From: Saururus chinensis
Lineage: Eukaryota; Streptophyta; Magnoliopsida; Piperales; Saururaceae
Direction: 5' to 3'
NCBI GenBank assembly: GCA_035235625.1
Contig: CP141141.1
Coordinates: 5,384,968 to 5,448,967 of the forward strand
DNA: 64,000 nucleotides
This document shows positions 35,170 through 46,565 of the stretch, one piece after another. A program made the translations under genes and the position numbers. Under the pieces are notes generated by a model, which worked only from the letters and a program-made list of their open reading frames with translations, had not been told where the DNA came from and did not search any database. The number at the start of each line of letters is the position of its first letter. The first letter of the stretch is position 1.

Positions 35170-38100
35170 ATACAACTCATCCAAAGAAACATCAAACTCC
35201 TGGTCAATTTTCTCGTGAAGAAGCCATACATATATGTGACCTGACCAACATAGTGATTTTTTATTGTGTGAAATCTAGTTGAAGGACTCATTTGGCTAGC
35301 TTTGTAACATAGTAGATTAGGAAGACTCCACAGTCTTCATTCATCTCTTGATAGGGACATTTTTGGATCTTTGTCAGTGGCCACTTTGTCGCACCCTTTA
35401 TCCTTAGCAACTTCTCCATGGTTGTAGCAACATGGAGTCTAACCTTGTCAACTTTGGTAAAGTGGTGACTGTGGTCACCCTTTAGTGGATTATACCACTT
35501 GAACCTCTTCTTCGTGCATCAGGCAATGAGAAGACAAGAATAGCCAGTGACGTAGATTGAAATGAAGTCACTATCACTATTTACATTCAACCACCTCATC
35601 AAGTTGATGATTTTACGATGCATCCCCACCTTGTCATGTAGCGTCCCTACATTTTAGCATTGTTGGATGACAAATTTCTTGAAGAAGCCATTCAGATAAA
35701 GTCCGGATTCCTCATATTTTGTTTATCAAGTAGGTAGTAAAAGATGACTATAACCTAATATCATCAAAAAAATATTATTGTGCAAGTGATAACATGACAA
35801 ACAATATGTCGTGCAAATAAAAACACAAAACTCTAACCCATCGTTTGTTTAATAAATACAAATTTTGTTTATCATGTTATCGATAATACGGTTTAAAACA
35901 CGATCGTTGCATGAATTCACATATCATGTTATCAATAACATGATTCAGAAACATGGTTTTCACATGAATCCACATATTGTATTATTTAAACCATGATATG
36001 TGAACTTTTGTGTTATCAATTATATGAACAAAAACATGAACTTATTCTTACCTCATTTGATATGCACTCCTATCAAAGCAAATACATAATTAGTATGTAG
36101 AAGCGTTGTCATAGGCCGTTGTTGGTGTGGGTTGGTCATAAACTCCTTGATTGTCTCTTAATCTTTACCACGTTAGATCTCCATGTGGAATTGGTGTTGG
36201 AGGTGAAGGTAGTTTTACAACTCTACTGCGACCTTCTCCTTTTCTTTTAGCTTCTTCTCATGCTTCTCAGTGTGCTCTTCAATGTCTATAATGCTTATGA
36301 TACTCTCTAGTAGTTCTTGATCAACTAGATCAATAGTATTTGATATGGTGGTTGAGCTGGAAATGGCAATTGATTGCTTAGTGGTCGGGATAGGAACTTT
36401 GTGTTATTCTCCTCTTCTGGGCTAAGGACGACGTATGTTGCAGGGATGGTTACCAACAGAACTTCATCCCTCAACCTCTCCTCATCTTGCTCCTTTGCCA
36501 GCTCATATGGCTTATTGAGCTTCATGGCTAGGTAACTTCTAAGTGGCTTTGGACAAACTATGGCTAACTCCTCCTTGTCTGCCTTCGCCTGTGGATTAGC
36601 CACCATATGCCTCGTCCTCCTAGGTGCAGGTGATAGCAGGGATGTGATGGTGCTAGCATCAGAAGCTTTTTTATTCTTAATCTTCAACTTCAGTGGCTTG
36701 AGTGTCTCCTCTCAAGCTTGCACCACTTCCTCATTAATTTTTTAAAGAAATCTGGTGATAATGATTCATTCAACCTTGGGATCCCTTTTATTTTTCTTTA
36801 GGGAGTCAGTTTTGGGTTCCTTTTTACAATATGTCGAGTTATCAATGACAAGATGTACCACCTCATCATTGCTTTCACGATAATACGAAAGGAATATATG
36901 TCGTGTTATCGATAACATGCCTTTTCATTGTAGGTCATATCCATAACACAACATAATAACTTGGTGATAAAAAACTCAGGGAACTACTTACGGAAAATGA
37001 AATCTTCATCTCTAGATTGAGGCAAAGATTTTCATTGATCTTCAAGAATAGAATGATGAACAACTTCATTAGATTTTGAAGCTCGAACCTTCACCCTCAT
37101 TGACTTCTCTCCTTTAGTTGTTGGCGGAGGGGTGCTGCTCGGCATTTCTCTAATTGAGGGACTTCATGTGGAGGCTGGGTTTCTAGATGAGAAATTTCTT
37201 CATGTGGAAGTTGCATCTACTTGATTAACCCTGTGGCCACTTCAATCAAGTTTTTAACTCTTTGCAGCACAATTTTTACACTTCTTGTGCTCCAACCCTG
37301 CTCTCCATAAATAGTGGCATTCTCCAATATGACGTTAACAAACCTAGTCATGACATCTAGTGGCATAACAAAGCTCTCAATGACGTATGTGCTGGGTTGA
37401 TATTGTCCTAATGTCTAGCCACAATGTATTTGAACTGTTTTCCTTAGTATCGTTGAATGCATGGCCAACTTCTTCACCTTTTGCGCTAGCCGTTGGCCCC
37501 TGATCAAGTGGGCCTCTTTGGCAATTGGAGTTATTTGTGATACGACTTTGGAATCGACCTACAGCCACCCAATTTACTCCTCATATCACTTCCTCATCTT
37601 GTGACGAGCTAGCAACTTCTTCCTCGACTTCTGTCGGCCGGGTCAATTTTAGTGGCCTTCTCCACATACGTAAGCAATTGGGTAAACTCGAACCACTTCT
37701 TGCACCTTGGACTACATAGAGGATAACTTGGTGCCCATATAGAAGTGTGGTAAGAAACCACACATGCATTAGCAAAACAATCCCATTAATAATGATCCAA
37801 TATCATGTATGTTGTGTAATCAATGACACACTTATCAAACTAATCATGTCATTGATTACACAAAATTCTCACATAATGTAATTGAAGATAAAATATACGG
37901 TAGCTTATTGTGTCATTGAAAATACGCTAACCTTACTAACTTGTGATTAATAATATGCAAACAAAATTAGCATGTTATCTAAATCACACTAATCACAATA
38001 GCGTGTTATTGAAGACACGATGTACCTAAAATGCTAATATGCGGTAATGTTATCAAGTCTATGCTAATATAATTAATCGAGTTATTAATAATGCAAAATT

Positions 38101-38790
38101 TATCTGCATCATGAATGATGCCCTAATGAGAATACCGGCTATGACAGAATACTCGTCTTCTTTGCTTCTAATGTTGCATTGCGCTGAGGACATACCGTGA
38201 CAAGGCATGGTATGAACTGCTTCTGCCCAATTGTACCTCCTCACAATGGCAAGGCCATCGAGGAAGTCACATAGAGATGGGCGGGAATGTTGCTCTATGT
38301 AAATAATACGAGGGCTCCTATGTGCAAGATGGCCCTTGTGTGCACCATGGCCAAGCATACTAAGTCTTTGTGAGAGACAACAAACCTGTTTTCTGCCACT
38401 TCCTTCAAAATTTCTAAATGAGATTCTTATCCAGTCACTTTCACATGAAGAACCTTTTGAAGAATTGCCCTGCCTTGGGCAACCTTCTTGCCGCCATTGT
38501 CCAACTTCAACATGGTACTATTTTCCCCCAGGTGTTGAACACCTCTTGTGAGTCATTCCAACACTCACCTAGTACAACGTCTAGGAGCGGCTTGGAGATT
38601 ATTATTTGCTCGCAATCGTATACTGAGTAGAATTCAGTTTTCTCTGAAATTGCCTTACATCCCAGCCTCGATTCAATGTGACCTTTTAATAGTTGGAGTC
38701 CACAAGGGAAACTGTTTGTTCTGAACCCCAGTCTCCTCCCATAAATTCTCTTTTTCTTCTCTTCTAAGGCCTTCATTGATTCTGCCATTT
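35170..38790 (-). pseudogene. Ulp1-like (C48) cysteine protease gene of the MULE, degenerate
   Basis: Minus-strand frames run 5' to 3' from 38788 to about 35280. The most diagnostic block is at about 35,280-35,400: 'KCPYQEMNEDCGVFLIYYV', the Gln and Cys motif (Q...DCGVF) of Ulp1/SENP proteases. Upstream (35,440-35,570) 'ISIYVTGYSCLLIA', a stop, then 'CTKKRFKWYNPLKG' takes the place of the His strand and Asp strand; the expected His and Asp are not seen. Earlier blocks: a charged, coiled-coil-like segment near 36,200-36,300 ('HTEKHEKKLKEKEK'), a basic/proline segment 36325-36687, and an N-terminal part 38059-38788 ('RPSLCDFLDGLAIVRRYNW' resembling DUF1985 or plant mobile domain strings, weakly). 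Multiple stops and frame changes: not functional as read. Confidence 0.65.
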
Positions 38791-38826
38791 GGCTGTATTC
38801 TTGTAGCCTTCATCTGTATGGAAAAG

Positions 38827-38832
<6 letters not shown>

Positions 38833-38887
<55 letters not shown>
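38833..38887. repeat. (TA)n microsatellite
   Basis: About 27 uninterrupted TA units. Confidence 0.95.
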
Positions 38888-38889
<2 letters not shown>

Positions 38890-39239
38890 ACAATGGGTCC
38901 TGACCAAAATCAAAGAGTTACGTTGATTAACATTATGTAACTGCCTAAATAAATTCAAATACATGCTAAGTTCATAGATCGTGTTATTGTTAACAAGATA
39001 GGATGCCTTACCACATACGATAACACAACTTTTCAATGTCGTATATCGTATATTGCGTTATTGATAGCACGATATGTTTACCTCCATTACACGATAACAT
39101 GACCTCTTAATGTCGTATATTGTAAACTGTATTATCAATAACATGATATTTTGTGTATCATTATTGATAATATGACTATTTATTATGCGTGTGATGCAAG
39201 TACTACCTATAATGTGCCCCCTAACATGATATATAAACA

Positions 39240-40515
39240 ATTGCAATTCGAACCTAAAAAAAAACTAGAGTTTGAATATTAGGTCATTACCACAGAAGTC
39301 ACTGACTAGTTCATGCAACTGAGCCTCGCCGGATCAACCCCTCAATGGGCCATTGACCTTTGCTATAAATTACTTCTTTACCGGGGGTGTGTAAGTACAC
39401 CCTCAGGCCAAACCTCACTTTGCGCTCGGAACTCATTTCATGGCTAGAACCTTACTTGACGGGTCGGATTTTGGAAATGTGGAGTAAAAAACCAGACCTC
39501 TCACTAGTCAAAAATTGGCACTCGCGCACTTCACACCCAGTTGTTTCTGGGTAAATATAGCAGTTTGCCCAGTTAAAATCATAAACCCTAACCTTAGGAT
39601 ATTTTGGTTTGATTTTCTTGAATATTGTGTGTTTGATTTATGTGATATTTAATCTTCAAAATTAGGAAATATGGTAATATGAAAAAAACTCTAAAATACA
39701 TTAGGTAGTAGTTTATGGGGCTAAGTAGAAAAATGTCATAAAAAGTAGAAGTAAATATATATTTTTTTTGCAATAGGTGGATTTTGCCCTAATTTTTGCG
39801 CCTACAAATTTTTGTTCGATTATGTCCTAAGCTGACGGAATACGTCAAATCTGCAAGTGAACTATAATATGATCAAACTTTAATTTCGGAAGAGAGTATC
39901 TGCCGTCTTGTGCATGGGCTTTGAGGAAGAGTCCGTCGGAGGTAATAAACGGGTTCGGATCTTGTCCGTCCACAGCTTGTGGGGTCCACAAGGAGAAGCG
40001 GGCACCGACGAAATAATGTCCCAATTAAGAGACCGATGTTAGGCCCACTACCGCAGGAATTATTCCCCATCCATGGATTGCTTTTAGTTATAAAATCGTT
40101 TGTATGTATTATCCTGATCATGATTTCTAAATCTTCAGTTCTTCTGGCTCTTCTGTCTCCTTCAATTATTATGTTGTTTCTTCCCAATGATCATCACAAA
40201 ATCTAGGTTTTTAATAGATGGTACTATATATGCTTTCATTGATTAAAAGTATAATGTGGGTCACCCTTAATGTTACGTTTTTTTAGTTACTATGATTATG
40301 GAATCAAAGGATTTGAAATTGCGCCATGATAGTTACAAGGCGGATGTTGATAATGCTAATTATATGACCCATAGTTGAGCTCTTTTGATTCATCAATCCC
40401 TACAAAATTCTATCTACTTTCATACTTTCAGTGTCATCAATGTAAGCTACTTTTTGAGGGATGCCATATAGTTCATATAGTTTGTATATGTTTATAGAAT
40501 GGACTAGGTTTTCAA
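39240..40515. other. Intergenic DNA, no recognised gene
   Basis: Contains GC-richer patches at 39300-39550 and 39900-40060. The latter has open frames on both strands but no family was recognised. Confidence 0.4.
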
Positions 40516-40720
40516 ATACTCCATCCATTTCATATTAATAGCTCTATTTAAAAAAATAATATTTTTTTATTAAATAGAAGGATCCATTGAAAGTGTATAA
40601 AATAGCTTCAAAAACTTTTTTTTTAAAATTATCCAAACATACAATTTAACGCCAATGGAGATATTAATATGTGACATTTTCTTCCAAATAGAGCTATTAA
40701 TATGGGAGAAAGATAGTATA
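40516..40720. mobile_element. Stowaway-like MITE (about 200 bp)
   Basis: Left end TACTCCATCCATTTC...AATAGCTC, right end ATAGAGCTATTAATATGGGAG. Directly abuts the next copy, sharing the TA-rich junction GTATATT. Confidence 0.75.
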
Positions 40721-40921
40721 TTGCCCCATCCTAAATTAATAGCTACACTTTAGCAAAATAAATTATTTTATATTAATCGCTCTATTTTGCTAAATTTAAG
40801 TGGTTGGATTCTTAAAAAGAGTGTCAAACTAATTTTTCTTTCTCTTAGATATAGGTTTTACTGTTCAATAAAAATCACATTTTTTTTAAATATAGCTATT
40901 AATATAGAATGGAGGGAGTAT
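40718..40921. mobile_element. Stowaway-like MITE (about 200 bp), abutting the previous one
   Basis: Left end GCCCCATCCTAAATTAATAG, right end AATATAGAATGGAGGGAGTA. Interior collinear with the copies at 28,180 and 29,218. Confidence 0.8.
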
Positions 40922-41166
40922 AATTAAAGTTTTTTTTTAAATTTTGCGGCGAAATCGTATAGCTTTGAACTTGACTAGAAAGTAGAAAATTGACCTTACT
41001 GCTATTAAAACATGAGTGATGTTTAAAATCACACTATGCCTAATCTTTGACATTTTGAGATCATTTTTATAGTTCTAGCAGCAATAATCTATCTTGGTTC
41101 ATCAACATCTAGAATGAAAATATCAACGATATTTTTTTCAGCTACCATGAAATCTTCATTATAAGT

Positions 41167-41366
41167 TACCCCCTATGTCCTACATTAATAGCTTTATTTA
41201 GCAAAAAAAATTGTTCCATATTTATAACTCTATTAATTTGAGTGGTCGGGTACTTAAAAAAATGTATCATAAGATTATTTAGCCTTTTCTTAGATGTGGG
41301 TTGACCAATTCAATAAAAAATCGCTATCTTCCAAATATAGCTATTAATATGGGATCCAGGGATTAT
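41167..41366. mobile_element. Stowaway-like MITE (about 200 bp)
   Basis: Left end TACCCCCTATGTCCTACATT, right end AGCTATTAATATGGGATCCA; interior contains GTGGTCGGGTACTT. Confidence 0.75.
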
Positions 41367-41773
41367 TATTCTGTCATCAGATGCATTTTGCTATTGGACT
41401 GTCTTTTTCATACACCATATTGAGCAAAATTTTCCCCACACATATTTTTCTTTTTCAATCCCTTACTAGAAGTGTTTTTTTTTTCATTTACAAATTGACA
41501 TATGGTCCTTGGTTTACAAATTTCTTGCTAGTAAAAGAAGATTATTCACACTGAAAACGACCATCATAAACTAGGATTCTCTCAATGTTATATAAATAAT
41601 AATGCAAACAATTTCTCTAGGTGCCTCTCCATATATAAATAATTACCTCAAAGATATGCCATAATTAGAGCCCATATAATCAATTCAAACTTCTAACTAA
41701 CCAAGGCAACAAAAAAACATCCCTTTTTATAAAGGACTAAATTTTCAAAGAGAACTTCAATGAGGTTTTAGAA

Positions 41774-41880
41774 TACTCCCTCTGTCTTACATTAATGGCT
41801 TCATTTGGTTTTTAAAATGAATTAAATTTAGTTCATTTTGAAAACCAAATGGAGCTATAAATATAGGACTGGGGGAGTAT
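41774..41880. mobile_element. Short Stowaway-like MITE (about 107 bp)
   Basis: TACTCCCTCTGTCTTACATT at the left and its reverse at the right (ATATAGGACTGGGGGAGTA). Nearly the whole element folds back on itself (TTCATTTGGTTTT with AAAACCAAATGGAG). Confidence 0.88.
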
Positions 41881-42684
41881 TTTGGTGCAACTGACTCGAT
41901 GCTATGCTAGGCTTTGTGAAGGGCTGCTTTCCTCTGATTGGCTGGCGGCCTTTTATCTTGGTTGGCTGGGATTTTCTCTTTCTAGTGATGTCGAAAAATT
42001 GTGAGCCTGGGGGTGCTCTACAACGGCAAACAGGAGAATCGTGGGACCTTCAGCTTCCTAACTCCCATTCTTTCTCTTCTCATCCTCTTTTTTTCAAGAA
42101 AGTGCTTACCTTTCTACAATCTCCTTCCACCACTCCACCTACTAACACCATATCCTCTGGGCAAGAAGTGTGTATGCGTATCTCTCTCTCTCTCTATATA
42201 TATAATTTTAATATTAATTTGATTATTTTACGAGCTTGGGGATCTAGTGAGCAAATAGAGAAGTTGTTATGAATTAGAAATCAATCAATTGGAAGGTAAC
42301 TCTTTGAGGTCTAAGGGACATCTTAAACTGCACTGGAATGCAAAAAAAAAAAGAAGTAGCAATGGGAATTTGAAGGGGAAAAATATATTAATTAAGGTAA
42401 AAAAATATGAACATATGATTCTCATTAGAAAACCTTGAAAATAAACTATCAACAAGGTGTTTGATAGGCATTCCCAAACCACCCTTTACAAACGTCAAAC
42501 GAGTTTATATAGCAACTCAATGAGCTCCTCAATATGTTGACACACCTATCAAGGCCTTCTGATAATTTTAAAAGAGATGTCAAATAATAAAATACTCAAT
42601 CAAAGTCTAATGACTTCCTAAGGGGTGAATAAGGATTTAATGATTTTACCACTCCAAGAAAACAAAGGAAAGAACAAACTAATA
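41881..42684. other. Intergenic DNA with CT and AT microsatellite
   Basis: A short CT/TA tract at 42181-42206. Open frames here are unrecognised. Confidence 0.4.
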
Positions 42685-44159
42685 TGTCACACCCTGGGTT
42701 TTTCAAACCATTCATAAAATTTCACAAATTTCTTTTTTGCAATATGATAGGGTTAATTCGTGAAAATTGACAAAATTCAAAACCTGTAAAAACATTTTTG
42801 TAAACATATTCAATTCAAAGTTATGCAACCATGACTTTTGTAAATCAATAGAAACCCATCATTTAATAATCTCAGGTGTGAATCAAAACAAAAATATACA
42901 AAATTACAAGTGTCATGGCCATGGACTTAAATGTGCATCTCCTAAGCATAGTTGAATACAAGTCCCATAATAAACAGTCTCTAATACAAGTCCAAGCTAA
43001 TACATGTGAATGTTGTCATCTCACCTAATACATGTATACTCAAAATAATAAATTAGGTTGTGGCATAGTTAAACAAAATAATTGAGTGGTAAAAAATTAA
43101 CCCGAAGTCAATACGTCTATCCTCTCGTCGAACTACTACCTCTCACCTAAGAAGTTCTCAAGCTAAAACTAGCATAAGTTATTAAATTATTTACAAATCA
43201 AGGGAGGAAAATATGTATTTTCATACTTAGTAGGAGTGTTCTAATAATTAAACTATGTAAGCCCATGCAATAACTACTCCACACAATAATAACAAACAAT
43301 AGTGCAATTAAAATCTACAAGCATAGTCTCATAGTATTTTTGCATTTCTCTAACACACTATTGGCCTAACCCTCTTGAGGAGGAGAGTCAGGAGGAGAGT
43401 CAGGATGAAAAGGGCTAGGAAGCAAAAGTAGGCCAAAAAAGGAGCTAAAGGCGTTTTTGAAACAAAGTGAGGTTTTTTGTCCCATCCAAATGACAAAAAA
43501 CATATTTAGCAAAGTGATGAAAAGCAAACATATTGCAGACACAAACTACCATCCAAATGACACCTTAATCATGCTATTATCTTTAGCAAATTGGTTGATT
43601 GTACATTTTTTATTTTTTGACTATTTTACCCATATTTTTTACTCAATTCTTATTTTACCCATGTTTTATAGCCTCATTATCTTTAATACAAGTTTGAATT
43701 GGTATGTGATTTGAGGATATTTTACTAAAAATATTTATGTAGTTTCTTTTAGATATTTGCCACGTGTCAAGATAATACTAGGGGCTGATATGGTATGGAC
43801 CCTATTTTTTAGTTTATATTGATTTTAACTTTGTAATAGTATAACTTGCCCTTCCGAACTAAGATTCACGAATTCTTTGTATCATTAGAAAGCTCTTAGC
43901 AAGCTCTATCAAATGACATCCACATGACTATATTTTCTCAAAAAATTTTGTGGGCCCACATATACAACACACTTTTTTATAATAATTTCTTTTATTTTTG
44001 CCAATTTTATACATATTTAGATTCACATATTTTTTAGGCATTGAAAAACTCCTAAATAGATCTTTCAAATGAGATCCACTAACAATTTGGTCCTAAATAT
44101 AATAACATGCTCTATGACACAAAGTCCTTTGACACTATTATATTTGTTGACCTGTGACA
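42685..44159. mobile_element. LTR-like element 3, head clear, tail uncertain
   Basis: Starts TGTCACACCCTGGGTTTTTC. Its head follows element 2: AACCTGTAAAAACA, then ACAAGTCCCATAATAAACAG near 42,959, then the hairpin GTATTTTCATAC...TAGTAGGAG near 43,215. A candidate end CCTGTGACA at 44159 is followed by TAATA, matching TAATA before the head (42680-42684). However, an inverted copy at 60.2-60.8 kb is homologous across that junction, so the end and the duplication may be coincidental. Confidence 0.55.
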
Positions 44160-44400
44160 TAATATTTAGCCAATGAGATTTGGAATCGCAATTGTCCATT
44201 ATAAGTGTATTTGGGTTAATACAAAGTTGATGTGTATAATTTATAGTCATTATGATTCTAAAAGTGTGTATTGTGACAATAGCATGCATGGTAGATCTTT
44301 ATTCAATACATACTTTACTTTTTATTTATGTTATTTTATCTTATCTAATATGTATTTACACACATTATATGTGTGCTTTCTTGCTATTATATCAAAGTTT
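43797..44400 (+). repeat. Inverted partner of the 60.2-60.8 kb repeat
   Basis: The reverse complement matches 60,200-60,835 collinearly: GACATAATATTTAGCCAATG, CACAAAGTCCTTTGACA, TCTATCAAATGA.ATCCACA and CCTATTTTTTAG are shared. The match spans the presumed end of LTR-like element 3. Confidence 0.75.
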
Positions 44401-44599
44401 GTTACAACAGAACAAAGTGAAATTTGATAGATATGTAAATTACATTTCACATTTCACAAGCCACCTCCGACATAATTTAAGTTAGCTTGTTAGTCTTTGT
44501 AGTATTGTTCTCAACATATTTTTTTAATGTCAATTTCAAAGAGAAGCCTGTTGTCTAACCCACTATGATATAGGCAAACTATCCCTTCCTATAATCACA

Positions 44600-45370
44600 T
44601 TACTCTTCATATATACTACAGATTTAAAAGTAGTAAATAAGAGTATAAATAGTTACGCAAGCTTCCTTGAAGTTGATTTTTTAATTGTGGGTCATGCCAA
44701 TTTTGTAGAGGACGAGACCAAGGTAAATTCAAAGAGAACCATAAAAAATAAGGATTGACAAAATTTAGGCTTATTTGGATGAGTAGCCACCCTTCATCAT
44801 GCCATTCTTTCTCGCATTCAACCTTCAAATCAATAAGATCAACCTTATGTAAGCTTCCGTGAGGTAGATTTTTTAGATTTGGGTCTTGCAAATATTTGTA
44901 GAGGATGAGACCAAGGTAAATTGAAAGAGTACCATAAAAAAGAAGGGCAGCAAAATTTAGGCTCATTTGGATGTGTAGGCCCCCTTCATCACACAATTCA
45001 TTCCCATCTTCAAATCAATGATTTGGATTATATTTTTTTAATTTGGATTCATAGAGGTTACAAAAAAGAGTTAGACTAATTGGGATTTAAAGATCTACTT
45101 TGATAATGTAGGTCAACCAAATTTAGTGTTATTCTATGATATAAGACTCATTCATTAAACTTTACCAATTTTGAACTATTGATTTAAAATTAAATTAACC
45201 GGCCTTGATGAGTGGGTCCTACTTATCAAAATCGACCAAAAATTCACATGGAGAATACACTCAAGATCTACTATCCATTCTCCTTAGTTCCATACCTGTC
45301 TTTAATTTTAGTTTTACGAAAAAGGACATTATAAGAATTAATCTCAAGGGAGCTTGCGTGAGGTTAACCT
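44600..45370 (+). repeat. Dispersed repeat family D, copy 1 (with internal duplication)
   Basis: Two diverged head units at about 44,655-44,760 and 44,850-44,960 (AAGCTTCC.TGA.GT.GATTTTT... GTAGAGGA.GAGACCAAGGTAA), then a tail to 45,365 (ATCTCAAGGGAGCTTGCGTG). The tail matches 56,045-56,300. A GTAAGCTTCCGTGAGG-type word recurs at both ends of the unit. The class is unknown. Confidence 0.65.
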
Positions 45371-45381
45371 TACTATAGCAA

Positions 45382-45386
<5 letters not shown>

Positions 45387-45434
<48 letters not shown>
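45387..45434. repeat. (TA)n microsatellite
   Basis: About 24 TA units. Confidence 0.95.
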
Positions 45435-45436
<2 letters not shown>

Positions 45437-45536
45437 TTGATAAATAAGGTCAAATCATATAAAATATTTTATCTATCAAGGAAAGAAATTTTATGCAAAC
45501 ACCCACCCTATTTAACCTTTTCCTTAAACAGTATGA

Positions 45537-45790
45537 TGTATACAGATGTCTACACAAGACAAATTACAGAGAGATAGAAGAAAATAATTGAAAGACAAAT
45601 TAAAATAATTTAATTTCTGAATCTAATTTTCTAAATCACTAATCTTATATAAATTACATAATATATAGAGAAAATCTAAACTAATCTTAAAAGAACAAGG
45701 AGACAATCATTAATCCTATTCTAACTAAGGAAGGAGTCTAACTATTAACAATTAGAATAAGATTCTAATATAATCTAATTTAGGGTCACA
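45537..45790 (-). repeat. 3' LTR of the gag-only retrotransposon
   Basis: Left direct repeat. Shared words with the right copy include GAAGAAAATAATTGAAAGAC and AATCTAATTTAGGGTCACA. Confidence 0.7.
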
Positions 45791-45799
45791 AGATTCTAC

Positions 45800-46565
45800 C
45801 ATTGCTTCTGCATCGACTTGTCTTGAAGGCGACTACTTCTCTAAGGCTTGAAACATTGGATGAATGTCATTGACTAGCATAGCTAGATCAACATAAAATT
45901 CGGTTACTGGTCTAGTTGGTGCATCAATAATGCACATATGAAAAGACTTGCATTGATGTCTAGGAGTATATTTTTCATTACAATTGTAGCACAATCCCTT
46001 TTTTCAGTAGGCATCTATTTCAGCTTGCATAATCTTCTTGACTGGAATAATGGGAGGTGAGGAGGTGAGAACATGGGATACGACAATGGAGACTGAGAAC
46101 GAACGAGAGGAGGAAGTATGCCTGTGTTGTGCTATTTTTTTTCTCATATATGTGAACCACACACATAGTTTTTGTTAGGAAGGTCTAAGGAAAAAGTTGC
46201 AATTCAACTTTAATATCAAACTTAATACCTTCTTCAAAGACAACGATTAGGGCGTGCTCTAGCCATCATTGGATGGGGTTCACTAAGGGCTCGAATGTAT
46301 CATGGTAGTCTTGTACAAATCCTCGTTGTCAAACCAAATGCGACAAACTGTTAAAATTATGATAGGGAGTTTGGTTGAGGGGAGAAGAAGAGTATACTTG
46401 AACTTAGGCCAAGTAGCATCTGGGTGCTAAGCAAGGAACTAGTCCATCCAACACATAAAATGACCCTCTATATGGAAAGATGCTAATTTGCACTGTTCCT
46501 GAGCCGGGGTCATCTCTTTTGAAAATAGAAAAAGTGATGTGAATCAGGCAAGCCTAAATAGTAGG
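45800..46565 (-). pseudogene. gag: Ty3/gypsy-type gag remnant with zinc knuckle
   Basis: A zinc knuckle reads 'KKGLCYNCNEKYTPRHQCK' at about 45,945-46,005 (CX2CX4HX4C-type ligands: C, C, H, C all present). Farther upstream on the minus strand (46,180-46,510) broken frames follow plant gypsy gag, including 'FHIEGHFMC', 'TWPKFKY' and 'YHDTFEPL'. Stops separate the blocks. In normal gypsy elements protease and pol would follow; here the 3' LTR follows within about 160 bp. Confidence 0.65.

Larger units (their letters stand above)
30480..39190. repeat. Dispersed near-palindromic motif array, core TGTTATCGATAACA
   Basis: Instances at 33387-33400, 33419-33434, 33751-33768, 33834-33851, 34848-34864, 34881-34896, 34933-34948, 34996-35011, 35873-35889, 35925-35942, 36902-36919, 38002-38019, 39056-39071 and 39129-39145, plus looser ones (31565-31588; half-sites at 30483-30640 and 32683-32760). 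A typical site is CGTGTTATCGATAACATG (36902). Variants swap CAT/CGT/TGT at the edges. They avoid the recognisable coding blocks and fill gaps between them, singly or in closely spaced groups. Some groups share a larger unit (CAACCTAACTAGAGTTTGTGTT at about 33400 and 34865-34935). Confidence 0.85.
29800..39240. mobile_element. Mutator-like element (MULE) with mudrA and a Ulp1-like gene, ends not fixed
   Basis: Contains a mudrA-type transposase remnant on + and a converging Ulp1-like protease remnant on -, in a stretch unified by a repeated near-palindromic motif (TGTTATCGATAACA type) that is common here and not noticed outside. MULEs carrying Ulp1-like genes (Kaonashi-type) are established in plants. 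Terminal repeats and 9-bp target duplications were not identified, so the limits given are the span of the shared features. Confidence 0.65.

Noticed and set aside
38833..38887. (TA)n tract as a cruciform or regulatory element
   Set aside because: Simple microsatellite; no further evidence.
42680..44164. TAATA...TAATA as proof of a solo LTR at 42,685-44,159
   Set aside because: AT-rich 5-mers match easily by chance, and an inverted copy at 60.4 kb continues through the supposed right boundary.
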